A stretch of DNA of 19,460 bases, from assembly GCA_031256815.1 (NCBI GenBank), contig JAIRPU010000158.1, positions 1-19,460 on the forward strand, given 5' to 3'. How positions within the stretch are numbered: position 1 is the stretch's first letter; every line of letters starts with the position of its first letter. Shown in pieces: positions 8,195-15,869 of this stretch. The position numbers and the translations under genes were made by a program. This stretch comes from Spirochaetaceae bacterium. Its GTDB lineage: Bacteria; Spirochaetota; Spirochaetia; Treponematales; Breznakiellaceae. Below the pieces are notes generated by a model that saw only the letters and a program-made list of their open reading frames with translations, searched no databases and had not been told where the DNA came from.

Positions 8195-8832
8195 TGCGCT
8201 CGGACTGGAAAGAAATACCTTTTGAACATTATGCGTGTCTGTTTAAAGAATTGAAACCTTTTGAGGCCGCGCGCAGAACCAATATAATATTTGATGAATA
8301 TAAAAGCGCGTTTTTAATGCGCTATTTTGGAAAACCATGCGCCATTATACATCCCAAAACCGATTTTATTGTTGAACCTGAAGGCGAAATGCTTTCTATT
8401 AGCGAAAAAATTCTTTTATTGCGTTATCTTTGCGAAGGCAAATGGGAAGCGTCTGCCGGACGCAGGCTTTCTTACCGTGAGATTCCATGGGGCGAAGTTT
8501 ATTATAAAAATTTTGAAGGGCGCTGTTTGGGAAGACTTGCGCGTGTTTTTGGCGGCTGTCCGGAACTTTTTGCGCGTGTTTTTGAAGAAAGCCCCCCTTT
8601 TGATGTTGAAAAAATTACCGGAAAAGAATACGCATACAGGTTTGAATTTATTTCTAATTTGTATTTGAGCTTTCAAATTTGGCCGGGTGATGATGAGTTT
8701 CCCGCAAGCGCACAGATACTTTTTGACGACAATGTTTGCGGTTTTTTCAGCGCGGAAGATTTGGCAGTTGTCTGTGAATCGTTAATAACCCGCCTAAAAG
8801 CCCGCGCCGCGGCACTTGGAACAGCGGCATGA
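8194..8832 (+). CDS. DUF3786-family protein
   Basis: A 212-residue soluble protein without signal peptide or membrane segments. Features matching my recollection of DUF3786 are SEKILLLRYLCEG (70-82), a YREIPWGEVYYKNFEGR segment (94-110), a Cys/Gly turn GGCPELF (120-126) and the C-terminal WPGDDEFPASAQILFD (163-178) followed by SAEDLAVV. The function is unknown; family members occur mainly in anaerobes. It starts within the stop of the SPFH gene (TAATG) and its own stop overlaps the next start as ATGA, so all three are probably translated together. The family call rests on pattern memory, not a search. Confidence 0.7.
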   Translation: MRSDWKEIPFEHYACLFKELKPFEAARRTNIIFDEYKSAFLMRYFGKPCAIIHPKTDFIVEPEGEMLSISEKILLLRYLCEGKWEASAGRRLSYREIPWGEVYYKNFEGRCLGRLARVFGGCPELFARVFEESPPFDVEKITGKEYAYRFEFISNLYLSFQIWPGDDEFPASAQILFDDNVCGFFSAEDLAVVCESLITRLKARAAALGTAA

Positions 8833-9587
8833 ACGAAACAGCGGTTTGTTCCATTAACGCCGTGCGCGCGCTTGCTGCGGTAAGTCCTGATGAAGTCCGC
8901 CGTCTTTTTATACGCAAGGACAGACTTGAAGAATTCGCGCCGTTATGCAAGCGGCTTGCCGAACTAAAACGTCCGTACAAAATATGCGATGATGAAGAAA
9001 TTGAACGGCTTTGTAAAACCCCGCATCATCAGGGTATTGCCGCCATGATAGCCGAAAAACACGCGCCGCCTTTAACACGCGAAGACCTTGACGAATGGGA
9101 TTCAAGCGGCGCTTTAGGCGTTATACTGCATGATGTTGGCAATGAATTTAACTTTGGCGCAATAGTCAGACAGGCGGCATTTTTTGAAGCGCGATATGTA
9201 GTAATAAGTGAACTTGACGAAGCCGCGCGGCTTTCCACTGCCGCATACCGCGCCGCACAAGGCGGAATGCAGTATGTAACCTTGCGCTCTGTACACCGTA
9301 CCGAAGCGTTTCTAAAAGATGCAGAAAAAAGGCTTTTAACAATAGGCGCCGAACATCGCGCAAGAAGGCGAATTCGTGATTTGGGCGGCATAATAGCCGG
9401 CAGGCAGCTCGAATTAGGCCGTCGTCCTGGTATAGCTCTTGTTGTTGGCAACGAAGAAAGAGGGCTTCCGGAGCCGGTTAAGGCGCATTGCTCTGCGCTG
9501 CTTAGAATACCGGGAAGCGGCTTTATAGAAAGTCTTAATGTGGCGCAGGCCGCCGCGCTTTTTTGCCACGAAATTTTTGAATCTTAA
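8829..9587 (+). CDS. SpoU/TrmH-family RNA 2'-O-methyltransferase (RlmB-like)
   Basis: A 252-residue SPOUT-class methyltransferase using S-adenosylmethionine. An L30e-like substrate-binding region covers residues 1-75, ending HHQGIAAMI. The catalytic knot carries motif 1 (N105-EFN108-FG110AIVR114, with the catalytic-type arginine), motif 2 (VVGNEERG, 205-212) and motif 3 (RIPGSGFIESLNVA, 226-239). RlmB (23S rRNA G2251) has this architecture, but TrmH/YfiF-type paralogues are similar, so no symbol is given. The start overlaps the DUF3786 stop as ATGA. It is the last + strand gene; only eight bases separate its stop from the stop of the convergent gene. Confidence 0.9.
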   Translation: MNETAVCSINAVRALAAVSPDEVRRLFIRKDRLEEFAPLCKRLAELKRPYKICDDEEIERLCKTPHHQGIAAMIAEKHAPPLTREDLDEWDSSGALGVILHDVGNEFNFGAIVRQAAFFEARYVVISELDEAARLSTAAYRAAQGGMQYVTLRSVHRTEAFLKDAEKRLLTIGAEHRARRRIRDLGGIIAGRQLELGRRPGIALVVGNEERGLPEPVKAHCSALLRIPGSGFIESLNVAQAAALFCHEIFES

Positions 9588-9598
9588 AAAATTTTTTA
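9585..9598. other. A6T6 palindrome spanning both convergent stop codons
   Basis: TAAAAAATTTTTTA is a perfect 14-bp palindrome. Its first three bases are the TAA of the + strand methyltransferase and its last three, read on the - strand, are the TAA of the DUF2804 gene. No GC-rich hairpin terminator is visible at this junction, so the T-run could act as a minimal bidirectional stop or the transcripts may run into each other. Confidence 0.6.
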
Positions 9599-10588
9599 TG
9601 TTCGCCTGCGATATTCAACAACACCGCAGAGCTTGTTAAAATGGAATTCAGAACCATCATTTAAAATAAAAACACCGGAAAAAAAACCAAAAACTCTCTG
9701 CGCTGAATCGGAATGGTTAAGAAAAAAAATTGAATATTTATCTATTTGCAGCGGATAAAAATTCATTGTAAGCTGTTTGTTGTTGCTTGTAAAAGACCAA
9801 ACAGAAAGCATTGAAACAGGCGAAACCTGAAATGTTACATACTCAAGTTTTATTAGTATACCGTTTACAAAAGCCGCGTTTTCTGTACAAGAAGAGCTGT
9901 TTTCTCCTCCATATCCAATCGAAAAAGCAAACTGGCGTCCATCCTGCATTCCGCAGCCTGCAGCCCAATAATGAATATCATTTTTGGAACGCGCCATTTT
10001 AACATTGTAATAAATACCCCATGCCCTGTTCCGTAAAAAAGGCAAATCGGTATTTTCAAATTGCATTACGCCTTCAACACTCCACCATGGTGAACTTCTT
10101 ATTAGCTTAAAACTTTTTTTTTCGTCATGCCAGTTTGCCGTCATATAAAGTGACTGCGCGTTGTTTGGGTTGAACAGCACTACTTCTCCGCGCAATCTGC
10201 GGTTATTGCCAATTTGCGGAATATCGACTTTTATAATATGCGTTTCATCATCCATAACAATAAATTCAAGCGGCCTGTTTTTTGAACTAAAATGAATTCC
10301 ATCCGAGAATACAGGAAATTTTATTGTTTTTGAAAGCGTATGTCTGTCCAACAATGATACGGCGCTTACGTGCAAAAAAGAAAACGCGCCATTATCGCAC
10401 ATTTCAAATACAAACAGAAATGAATTGGAAAAAATTATATATACATCCTGAAATGTACAGTAACGCCGTGCGGTCCAAATGCGCGACTGATCCAAAACAA
10501 ATAACGGCTCTCTTGCCCAGTAAGCGCCGCAAAGTTCACCTTCTTCACTAAGTACATTAACAGTTTCTTCAACTTCGTTTTGAATCAA
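9596..10588 (-). CDS. DUF2804-family protein
   Basis: A 330-residue protein whose second half matches the DUF2804 pattern. It has RAWGIYYNVKMARSKNDIHYW, then a GYGGENSSSCTENA segment, a central beta-rich stretch, and the terminal FGFFSGVFILNDGSEFHF plus KLCGVVEYRRR. Members are thought to have a double beta-barrel related to lipocalin/CrtC-like proteins; no reaction is established. No signal peptide or membrane segment is seen. The start is TTG at 10588-10586, supported by AAGGAG five bases upstream (plus-strand 10594-10599); it overlaps the murE stop as TTGA. It is the last gene of the - strand run. The family call rests on pattern recognition. Confidence 0.75.
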   Translation of the reverse strand: MIQNEVEETVNVLSEEGELCGAYWAREPLFVLDQSRIWTARRYCTFQDVYIIFSNSFLFVFEMCDNGAFSFLHVSAVSLLDRHTLSKTIKFPVFSDGIHFSSKNRPLEFIVMDDETHIIKVDIPQIGNNRRLRGEVVLFNPNNAQSLYMTANWHDEKKSFKLIRSSPWWSVEGVMQFENTDLPFLRNRAWGIYYNVKMARSKNDIHYWAAGCGMQDGRQFAFSIGYGGENSSSCTENAAFVNGILIKLEYVTFQVSPVSMLSVWSFTSNNKQLTMNFYPLQIDKYSIFFLNHSDSAQRVFGFFSGVFILNDGSEFHFNKLCGVVEYRRRT

Positions 10589-12192
10589 AGCAGCTCCTTA
10601 AGCGCAGCTTCGGCGCAGTTTATTTCGTCATAATGGATTGTTTTTCGTCCGCCGTGCGAATAAATGATTGAGTTTTCATGCCCCTTTCCAAGTAAAAGCA
10701 CAATGTCTCCGGCACGCGCAAGCGACAGCGCTTTTTTAATCGCAGCCTCACGTTCGGGTATTAAAAAAAGAGTTTCACCGCGTTTTTTGTCTTTAATTCC
10801 GGCGGCAATTTCTTCGAGAATAGCCATCGGTTCTTCGCCGCGTGGGTCTTCATCGGCAAGTATTATAATATCACACCAGCGGTCGGCAATTTCGCCTTGT
10901 TTTGGCCTTTTTTGAGTATCCCGCTCCCCTCCAGAGCCAAAAAGCGCAATAAGCCGACCATTACCGGCAACTCTTTTTCTAAGCGGCGGAAAAATTGTTT
11001 CAAATGACGAAGGCGTGTGCGCATAATCCACAAGCAATTCAAAATTTTGACCAAGTTTTATAGCCGTCATTCTGCCGCGCACGGGCTTTAAACGCGAAAC
11101 AAGCGGAATAAGCTCATCAAATGGAAGCTCTGTAAGCTGCGAAACGCAGATAAGCGCCGCAAGCGTGTTTAATGTATTAAATGCGCCCGGCAGCATATCT
11201 TTAACCGCAGTCAATGGCGCGTCTTCACATTCAATTAAATAATTGTTACCTTCCGCCCTGCTTTCCAGATTTACAACAAAGTAACGCGGAGAGGGAAGCG
11301 CGCAGCACTCCGCCTGTTTAACTCCAAAACCTGCTACAGGTTTTTCTGTAACTCTAACAAAATAATCCGCGCTTGGGTCGTTAAGATTAACAACTCCAAA
11401 AGCGCGGCTGCCACGCAGCGCTCTGAATAAATTTGCCTTATCATCCCTGTATTTATCCCATGTTCCATGAAATTCAAGATGTTCGTGTGTTACATTGGTC
11501 ATAACTGCCGCTTCAAACTCAATACCGCCAAGCCGGTTTGTTTTTACAGAAAGCCCATGCGAGCTGGTCTCCAGCACGGCGTATTCGCAGCCGGCTTCCA
11601 GCATCTGTGCAAGCCGTTTGTGAATTAGCGGCGCTTCCGGAGTTGTTTGATGTTCAGGATTTGGAAATTCGTTTCCGTCAACGCTGAACGCAACAGTAGA
11701 AATAAAACCGCATTTTTTTCCGGCAAGCTTTAAAAGTTGAAAGATAAGATAGACCGTTGTGCTTTTGCCTTCTGTGCCTGTAACGCCTATAATTCTAAGC
11801 CGTTTTGAGGGATAACCGTAAAACGCCGCCGAAATTGGCGCCATGGCAAAACGCGAATTCTCTACGCGGATAAAAATTACATTTTTGTTGTTGTTTTGCG
11901 CCGCTCCTTCCGCATTTATTACGGGTTCATTTTCCATAATAATCACAGAAGCGCCGCGTTGTATTGCCTGCGCAATATAATCATGCCCGTCGCTATGAAG
12001 GCCTCTTAAAGCAAAAAAAATAAAGCCTTCTTCAACTTCACGCGAGTCGCAGGCAAGCCCCATTATTAACGGATTTCCGCCGCCATTTTGACAGGCAAAA
12101 CCCGCGCTGGAAGCAAGCATATCTGTCCAAAAATCATAAAAATACCGCTGCACAGCATAATTAAGCCCAAACTTCCTGAATTTGTCTACCAT
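10585..12192 (-). CDS. murE: UDP-N-acetylmuramoyl-dipeptide:amino-acid ligase MurE
   Basis: A 535-residue cytosolic Mur ligase that adds the third residue of the peptidoglycan stem peptide using ATP. The N-terminal nucleotide-sugar domain contains CDSREVEEGFIFFALRG. The P-loop is GVTGTEGKST with K143. The middle domain has TSSHGL, TNVTHEHLEFHG and DDKANLF, which holds the lysine that is carbamylated in this family. The C-terminal domain has VDYAHTP, LFGSGGERD and LGKGHE. The amino-acid-specificity motif, DNPR in diaminopimelate-adding enzymes, reads E448-D-P-R451, so another diamino acid such as ornithine or lysine is possible. The first 24 residues are an unusual extension; Met25 is an alternative start. 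ATG 12192 lies three bases after the upstream stop without a ribosome binding site. Confidence 0.96.
   Translation of the reverse strand: MVDKFRKFGLNYAVQRYFYDFWTDMLASSAGFACQNGGGNPLIMGLACDSREVEEGFIFFALRGLHSDGHDYIAQAIQRGASVIIMENEPVINAEGAAQNNNKNVIFIRVENSRFAMAPISAAFYGYPSKRLRIIGVTGTEGKSTTVYLIFQLLKLAGKKCGFISTVAFSVDGNEFPNPEHQTTPEAPLIHKRLAQMLEAGCEYAVLETSSHGLSVKTNRLGGIEFEAAVMTNVTHEHLEFHGTWDKYRDDKANLFRALRGSRAFGVVNLNDPSADYFVRVTEKPVAGFGVKQAECCALPSPRYFVVNLESRAEGNNYLIECEDAPLTAVKDMLPGAFNTLNTLAALICVSQLTELPFDELIPLVSRLKPVRGRMTAIKLGQNFELLVDYAHTPSSFETIFPPLRKRVAGNGRLIALFGSGGERDTQKRPKQGEIADRWCDIIILADEDPRGEEPMAILEEIAAGIKDKKRGETLFLIPEREAAIKKALSLARAGDIVLLLGKGHENSIIYSHGGRKTIHYDEINCAEAALKELL
10594..10599 (-). promoter_or_regulatory. 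Shine-Dalgarno site fixing the TTG start of the DUF2804 gene
   Basis: On the - strand AAGGAG lies five bases before TTG at 10588. The site sits inside the last codons of murE, so translation of the two genes is probably coupled. Confidence 0.75.
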
Positions 12193-12195
12193 GTT

Positions 12196-13191
12196 TTAAT
12201 GTATTATTGTAAGCGAAAGCCCAATTTCAAAAAGAGAAAGGCCTGCGCCGAAAATTCCGCTTTCTTCCCATTTGCCGTTATTTTGAGGACGGGAAATACT
12301 CTCTCCACGGATTAACCCTATATAATTGTAAGTAAAATTCAGGTCAAAACTAAAACGCTCGAATGGTCTGTAAGAAAATTTTATTCCGGAATTAACAGAA
12401 ATACCATTGAACGTTATATCTTTAAATTGAACATCTGTTAAAAGATGATTATCTTCATCGTAATAGAAAACTACAAGTCCCAAGTCGTAGAAAATATCAA
12501 AATAAAAAGAAGCGGGCAAAATAAAATTTAATTTTATTCCAGGCGAAACAATAACGAACATCTGAGTAAAAGAAATTACTTCGCCATAAAAATTTTTTTT
12601 CTCCCACCCTTCACTTTCGTAACGCCGGTAACCGTCCTGCGCGGAAAATGAAAAATAATCATAATTAAAGTTGAGATACGGTTTTAGTACAACATATTTT
12701 CCGGCGCAGTAGCTCCAGCCTGTCCGTAACGAAAGCAGCGCCGCGCCAAGCGTTCTGTTTGTATGCTCGGAAAAATTTGTAAGCCTTGTTTTTTCTGACG
12801 GGTCTGCCCAGTCTTTGTCCTGCATAACGCCGCTGTTTAGCGACGGTAATCCGGCGCGTCCGTTTAATTCAGTGTAAAAACCGTTATTCAGCTTAAGCGG
12901 TGAAAATTCTACCGAAGCGCTTAAATAAAAAACGGGCATTAACTGCCATGTAAGACAGCTTAAATAATCATCTGCTTTTTTATCCCAATAGACAATTTCA
13001 CTGGTATTTCCAAGAAAAACTCCCGCGCCGGAAGAAAAACGCAGTGCATAACGCCCTAACGGGCGCTGTTCGGCATCTTGGGAAAACAATTTCGGCGCAC
13101 GGCAGAAAAATATAATTACAATACAAAACAACACTGAGAAACGCGGAGCGCGAATTGCAAATAGCGAAAAATTTGAATGTGTATCATTCAT
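12196..13191 (-). CDS. Omptin-like outer-membrane protease
   Basis: A 331-residue predicted outer-membrane beta-barrel. An N-terminal signal peptide has a hydrophobic core at about 18-30 and a likely cleavage near LFSQ (36-38), leaving roughly 293 residues, close to mature OmpT (297). The motif MQDKDWAD aligns with the omptin active-site loop MVDQDWMD, giving D125 and D127. D245-E-D247-N-H249 aligns with the second pair (D210/H212 in OmpT). Alternating hydrophobic strands and aromatic girdles run throughout, and the C-terminus ends in LSLTIIH. All four catalytic positions are therefore present, so an active surface aspartate-histidine endopeptidase is plausible. It lies 37 bases after the glycyl-radical/thioredoxin gene and three bases before murE. 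No ribosome binding site is evident. The family call comes from motif and layout; overall similarity is low. Confidence 0.75.
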   Translation of the reverse strand: MNDTHSNFSLFAIRAPRFSVLFCIVIIFFCRAPKLFSQDAEQRPLGRYALRFSSGAGVFLGNTSEIVYWDKKADDYLSCLTWQLMPVFYLSASVEFSPLKLNNGFYTELNGRAGLPSLNSGVMQDKDWADPSEKTRLTNFSEHTNRTLGAALLSLRTGWSYCAGKYVVLKPYLNFNYDYFSFSAQDGYRRYESEGWEKKNFYGEVISFTQMFVIVSPGIKLNFILPASFYFDIFYDLGLVVFYYDEDNHLLTDVQFKDITFNGISVNSGIKFSYRPFERFSFDLNFTYNYIGLIRGESISRPQNNGKWEESGIFGAGLSLFEIGLSLTIIH

Positions 13192-13228
13192 TATATTCTG
13201 CTACCGCAATTCGCACTCCACGCCGCTG

Positions 13229-13717
13229 TTACGCCGCTTTAGCGGCAAACATACTGAACGCCGCAATAGATTCGCCGTCTCTTGCCCGGCCTATTTCTCT
13301 GCCATCTTTTGAAAGCAGAATTGCCGTTGGCGTTGACATAACGTTGTATCTTGCGGCTTTCGCAAGTCCTTCGTCGGTATCGGCATTTACCGTTTCAATC
13401 GGAAAATCCAATTTTGCCGCAGCTGTTTTTGCCGCGGGACAGGCGGGGCAGGCAGGCCGCACAAAAAGCAGCACTTTGTCTGCGCCGGTTGTTACCGCGC
13501 CATCTTCAGAAAAGCGTTCTACCGCGCCGGCAAGCGAAGTTTCGGCATTGTATAGCTTTCTTTCGCCATACTCCTCCCGTTTGCCTTTGTTCCAATTACG
13601 AACCGAACGGTAGTAACCTACAATCCGGCTGTAAACCTCAGCGGGCGCGCCCTGCACATTGGCAAGTTCCTCCCGCGCAGCCTTTAAGTCTCTTTCGATT
13701 TCCTCAAGGTGTCTCAT
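13229..13717 (-). CDS. Stand-alone NrdD glycyl-radical segment fused to a thioredoxin-fold domain
   Basis: A 162-residue protein in two parts. Residues 1-24 are a charged helix. Residues 25-55 match the C-terminal end of class III ribonucleotide reductase, with the radical motif R31-I-V-G34-Y35 and the following WNKGK (42-46); G34 is the predicted glycyl-radical residue. Residues 81-162 resemble a thioredoxin/glutaredoxin fold with redox pair C90-P-A-C93 and the cis-proline motif STPT (P130). The gene follows nrdD, which itself ends before this segment. I therefore infer a separate small subunit that supplies the radical glycine and the disulfide-reducing domain. ATG 13717 is chosen because AGGAGA lies ten bases upstream; the frame stays open to 13822 but that part overlaps nrdD. 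A frameshifted end of nrdD is the main alternative. Confidence 0.82.
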   Translation of the reverse strand: MRHLEEIERDLKAAREELANVQGAPAEVYSRIVGYYRSVRNWNKGKREEYGERKLYNAETSLAGAVERFSEDGAVTTGADKVLLFVRPACPACPAAKTAAAKLDFPIETVNADTDEGLAKAARYNVMSTPTAILLSKDGREIGRARDGESIAAFSMFAAKAA

Positions 13718-13727
13718 TCTTTTTATC

Positions 13728-13733
13728 TCTCCT
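13728..13733 (-). promoter_or_regulatory. Shine-Dalgarno site for the glycyl-radical/thioredoxin gene
   Basis: On the - strand AGGAGA lies ten bases before ATG 13717. It supports independent translation of the small gene and argues against its being simply the broken tail of nrdD. Confidence 0.7.
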
Positions 13734-13784
13734 ATAGTGATTATGCCCACTATTAGCGTTAAACTCAATTTTTTACAGGATAGC

Positions 13785-15869
13785 TTACGCTGCTCTAATC
13801 GCCTCTTCACGCTCAGTTTCAAGCGCCGCTATCCGCGCTTTAATTTCTTCTTCCGCCTCTGCTTTGCACTTGGGGCAGAAAAAGTGTTCTCCCTCAAGAT
13901 AACCGTGTACAGGACACACCGAAAATGTCGGCGAAATTGTATAGTATGGAATTCTGTAATTTTCCGCCATTGTGCGCACCAGATTACGGCAAACCTTCCA
14001 GTCGCCAATCGCTTCGCCCAAAAACGCATGAAACACAGTGCCGCCGGTATAGGTGGTTTGCAGTTTTTCCTGCAAATCAAGCGCGTCAAATATGTCTTCT
14101 GTTTGCATTACGGGAAGCTGGCTTGAGTTTGTATAGTAAGGGTCTGAAGTGCCGGCAGTTATAATGTCCGGGTAGCGTTTCTTATCGTGTTTTGCCAGTC
14201 TGTAACTGGTTGATTCCGCCGGCGTAGCTTCAAGATTGAACAGCTCGCCTGTTTCTTCCTGAAAGTCGGCAAGTTTTGCGCGCATAAAATTCAGTGTTTT
14301 AAGCGCAAAATCCTGACCTTTTTGTGTGGTTATGTCCGCTCCGCATCCCTGAAAGTTAAGGAGACATTCATTCATTCCGACAAGCCCTATCGTATTAAAA
14401 TGATTGTCAAGTGTTCCTAAATAACGTTTTGTATATGGAAAGAGCCCTGTTTTTAGCAGATGATTTACAACCTTACGCTTGATTACAAGACTATCCCGCG
14501 CAATTTTCATAAGTTTTTCAAGCCGCTGAAAAAATTCGGTCTCGTTTTTTGAAAGATAGCCTATTCGCGGCATATTAATTGTAACTACACCGACAGAACC
14601 AGTAAGCTCATCGGAACCAAAAAGCCCGCCGCCGCGTTTGCGCAGCTCGCGTTTGTCAAGTTGCAGCCGGCAGCACATAGAACGGACATCGCCGGGGTTT
14701 AAATCGGAATTAACAAAGTTTTGGAAATAAGGCGTTCCGTAACGGGATGTCATTTCAAAAAGGAGGCGGGCATTATCGCTGTCCCAATCAAAATTCTTCG
14801 TAATATTGTAAGTTGGAATTGGATACTGAAATCCGCGCCCGTCGGCATCGCCTTCCAGCATTAGCTCTATAAAAAGCCGGTTTATCCTGTCCATTTCGTT
14901 TTTACAATCGCCATAGGTAAACGGCATTTCTTTGCCCCCAACAATAGCCGGTTTGTCTTTCAAGTCTTCCGGCACTGTCCAATCAAGCGTGATATTGGTA
15001 AAAGGCGCCTGACTTCCCCAGCGGCTTGGCGTATTTACTCCAAAAACAAAGCTTTGCAGGCACTGTTTAACTTCTTTGTCGCTTAAATCATCCGCTTTAA
15101 CGAATGGCGCAATATAGGTGTCAAATGACGAGAATGCCTGCGCCCCCGCCCATTCATTTTGCAGGCAGCCCAGAAAATTCACCGCCTGTTGCATAAGCGT
15201 AGAAAGGTGATTCGCCGGTTTTGATGTGATTTTATCTGCAACGCCGCCAAGCCCTTCTTTTATAAGCTGGCGCAAACTCCAGCCGGCGCAGTAACCGGAA
15301 AACATCGAAAGGTCGTGCAGATGAAAATCGGCATTCCGGTGCGCTTCGGCAACTTCCTGCGGATAAATGTTTTTAAGCCAGTAATTGGCTGTAATACTGC
15401 CTGAATTGTGCAGTATAAGCCCTCCTAGCGAATAATTTACGTTGGCATTTTCGTTTACCCGCCAGTCGGATTGCTTTAAATAGCCGTCCATAGTGCTGTC
15501 TATATCCAGCATGAGTTTTTTTGTATCGCGCATAGCATCATGCTTTGCTCTGTAAAGAATATAGGCCTTGGCAACAGCGGTTTCGCGCGCTTCTATCAGG
15601 GCGCTTTCGACAATATCCTGTATTTCTTCTATAGCCGGAATCGAATTTTTGTGCCTGGAAGCCATTAAAGCTTCGATTTTGGCTTCTACGGCGCAAGTGA
15701 TTTTTTCGATTTTACGCTCATCGTCTTTACGCGCTCCGTCCTGGCTTGAACTTTTTTGACCGGATTGATTTTGTCTTACGGCCGCAAACGCTTTGCTTAT
15801 GGCAGCGCTTATTTTGTTACGGTCAAACGATTCAATTTCCAGTGACCGTTTTACTACTTTATCAATCAT
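13785..15869 (-). CDS. nrdD: Anaerobic ribonucleoside-triphosphate reductase, catalytic body (class III) without its glycyl-radical end
   Basis: A 694-residue protein that would reduce ribonucleotides to deoxyribonucleotides anaerobically. The ATP-cone covers about residues 4-115 and contains a polar insertion at about 33-55. The catalytic barrel has FHLHDLSMFSGYCAGW (C194), RSMCCRL (C399, C400) and GMNECLLNFQG (C502); which cysteine forms the thiyl radical was not assigned. The zinc site is C652-P-V-H and C665-P-K-C668. After it the protein runs into a coiled-coil-like tail and stops, whereas other NrdD proteins continue to an RxxGY glycyl-radical motif; that motif is in the next gene. ATG 15869 is preceded by GGGAG six bases upstream and overlaps the nrdR stop by eight bases. 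No nrdG activase gene is in the window. Confidence 0.93.
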   Translation of the reverse strand: MIDKVVKRSLEIESFDRNKISAAISKAFAAVRQNQSGQKSSSQDGARKDDERKIEKITCAVEAKIEALMASRHKNSIPAIEEIQDIVESALIEARETAVAKAYILYRAKHDAMRDTKKLMLDIDSTMDGYLKQSDWRVNENANVNYSLGGLILHNSGSITANYWLKNIYPQEVAEAHRNADFHLHDLSMFSGYCAGWSLRQLIKEGLGGVADKITSKPANHLSTLMQQAVNFLGCLQNEWAGAQAFSSFDTYIAPFVKADDLSDKEVKQCLQSFVFGVNTPSRWGSQAPFTNITLDWTVPEDLKDKPAIVGGKEMPFTYGDCKNEMDRINRLFIELMLEGDADGRGFQYPIPTYNITKNFDWDSDNARLLFEMTSRYGTPYFQNFVNSDLNPGDVRSMCCRLQLDKRELRKRGGGLFGSDELTGSVGVVTINMPRIGYLSKNETEFFQRLEKLMKIARDSLVIKRKVVNHLLKTGLFPYTKRYLGTLDNHFNTIGLVGMNECLLNFQGCGADITTQKGQDFALKTLNFMRAKLADFQEETGELFNLEATPAESTSYRLAKHDKKRYPDIITAGTSDPYYTNSSQLPVMQTEDIFDALDLQEKLQTTYTGGTVFHAFLGEAIGDWKVCRNLVRTMAENYRIPYYTISPTFSVCPVHGYLEGEHFFCPKCKAEAEEEIKARIAALETEREEAIRAA

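Noticed and set aside
13233..13246. GCCGCT/AGCGGC hairpin at the end of the glycyl-radical/thioredoxin gene as a terminator
   Set aside because: The stem is short, with no T-tract, and it encodes the C-terminal Ala-Ala-Lys-Ala; the next gene starts 37 bases on.
13718..13822. Longer form of the glycyl-radical/thioredoxin gene starting at 13822, or a programmed frameshift fusing it to nrdD
   Set aside because: The extension overlaps nrdD, contains a hydrophobic stretch unlike a linker, and no slippery heptamer precedes the nrdD stop. ATG 13717 has a good ribosome binding site. A sequencing indel cannot be excluded.
13155..14126. Open frames of 128-155 codons on the + strand opposite the small glycyl-radical gene and the end of nrdD
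   Set aside because: They are antisense to genes with clear motifs, show no recognisable domain, and are expected in GC-rich-third-codon sequence.
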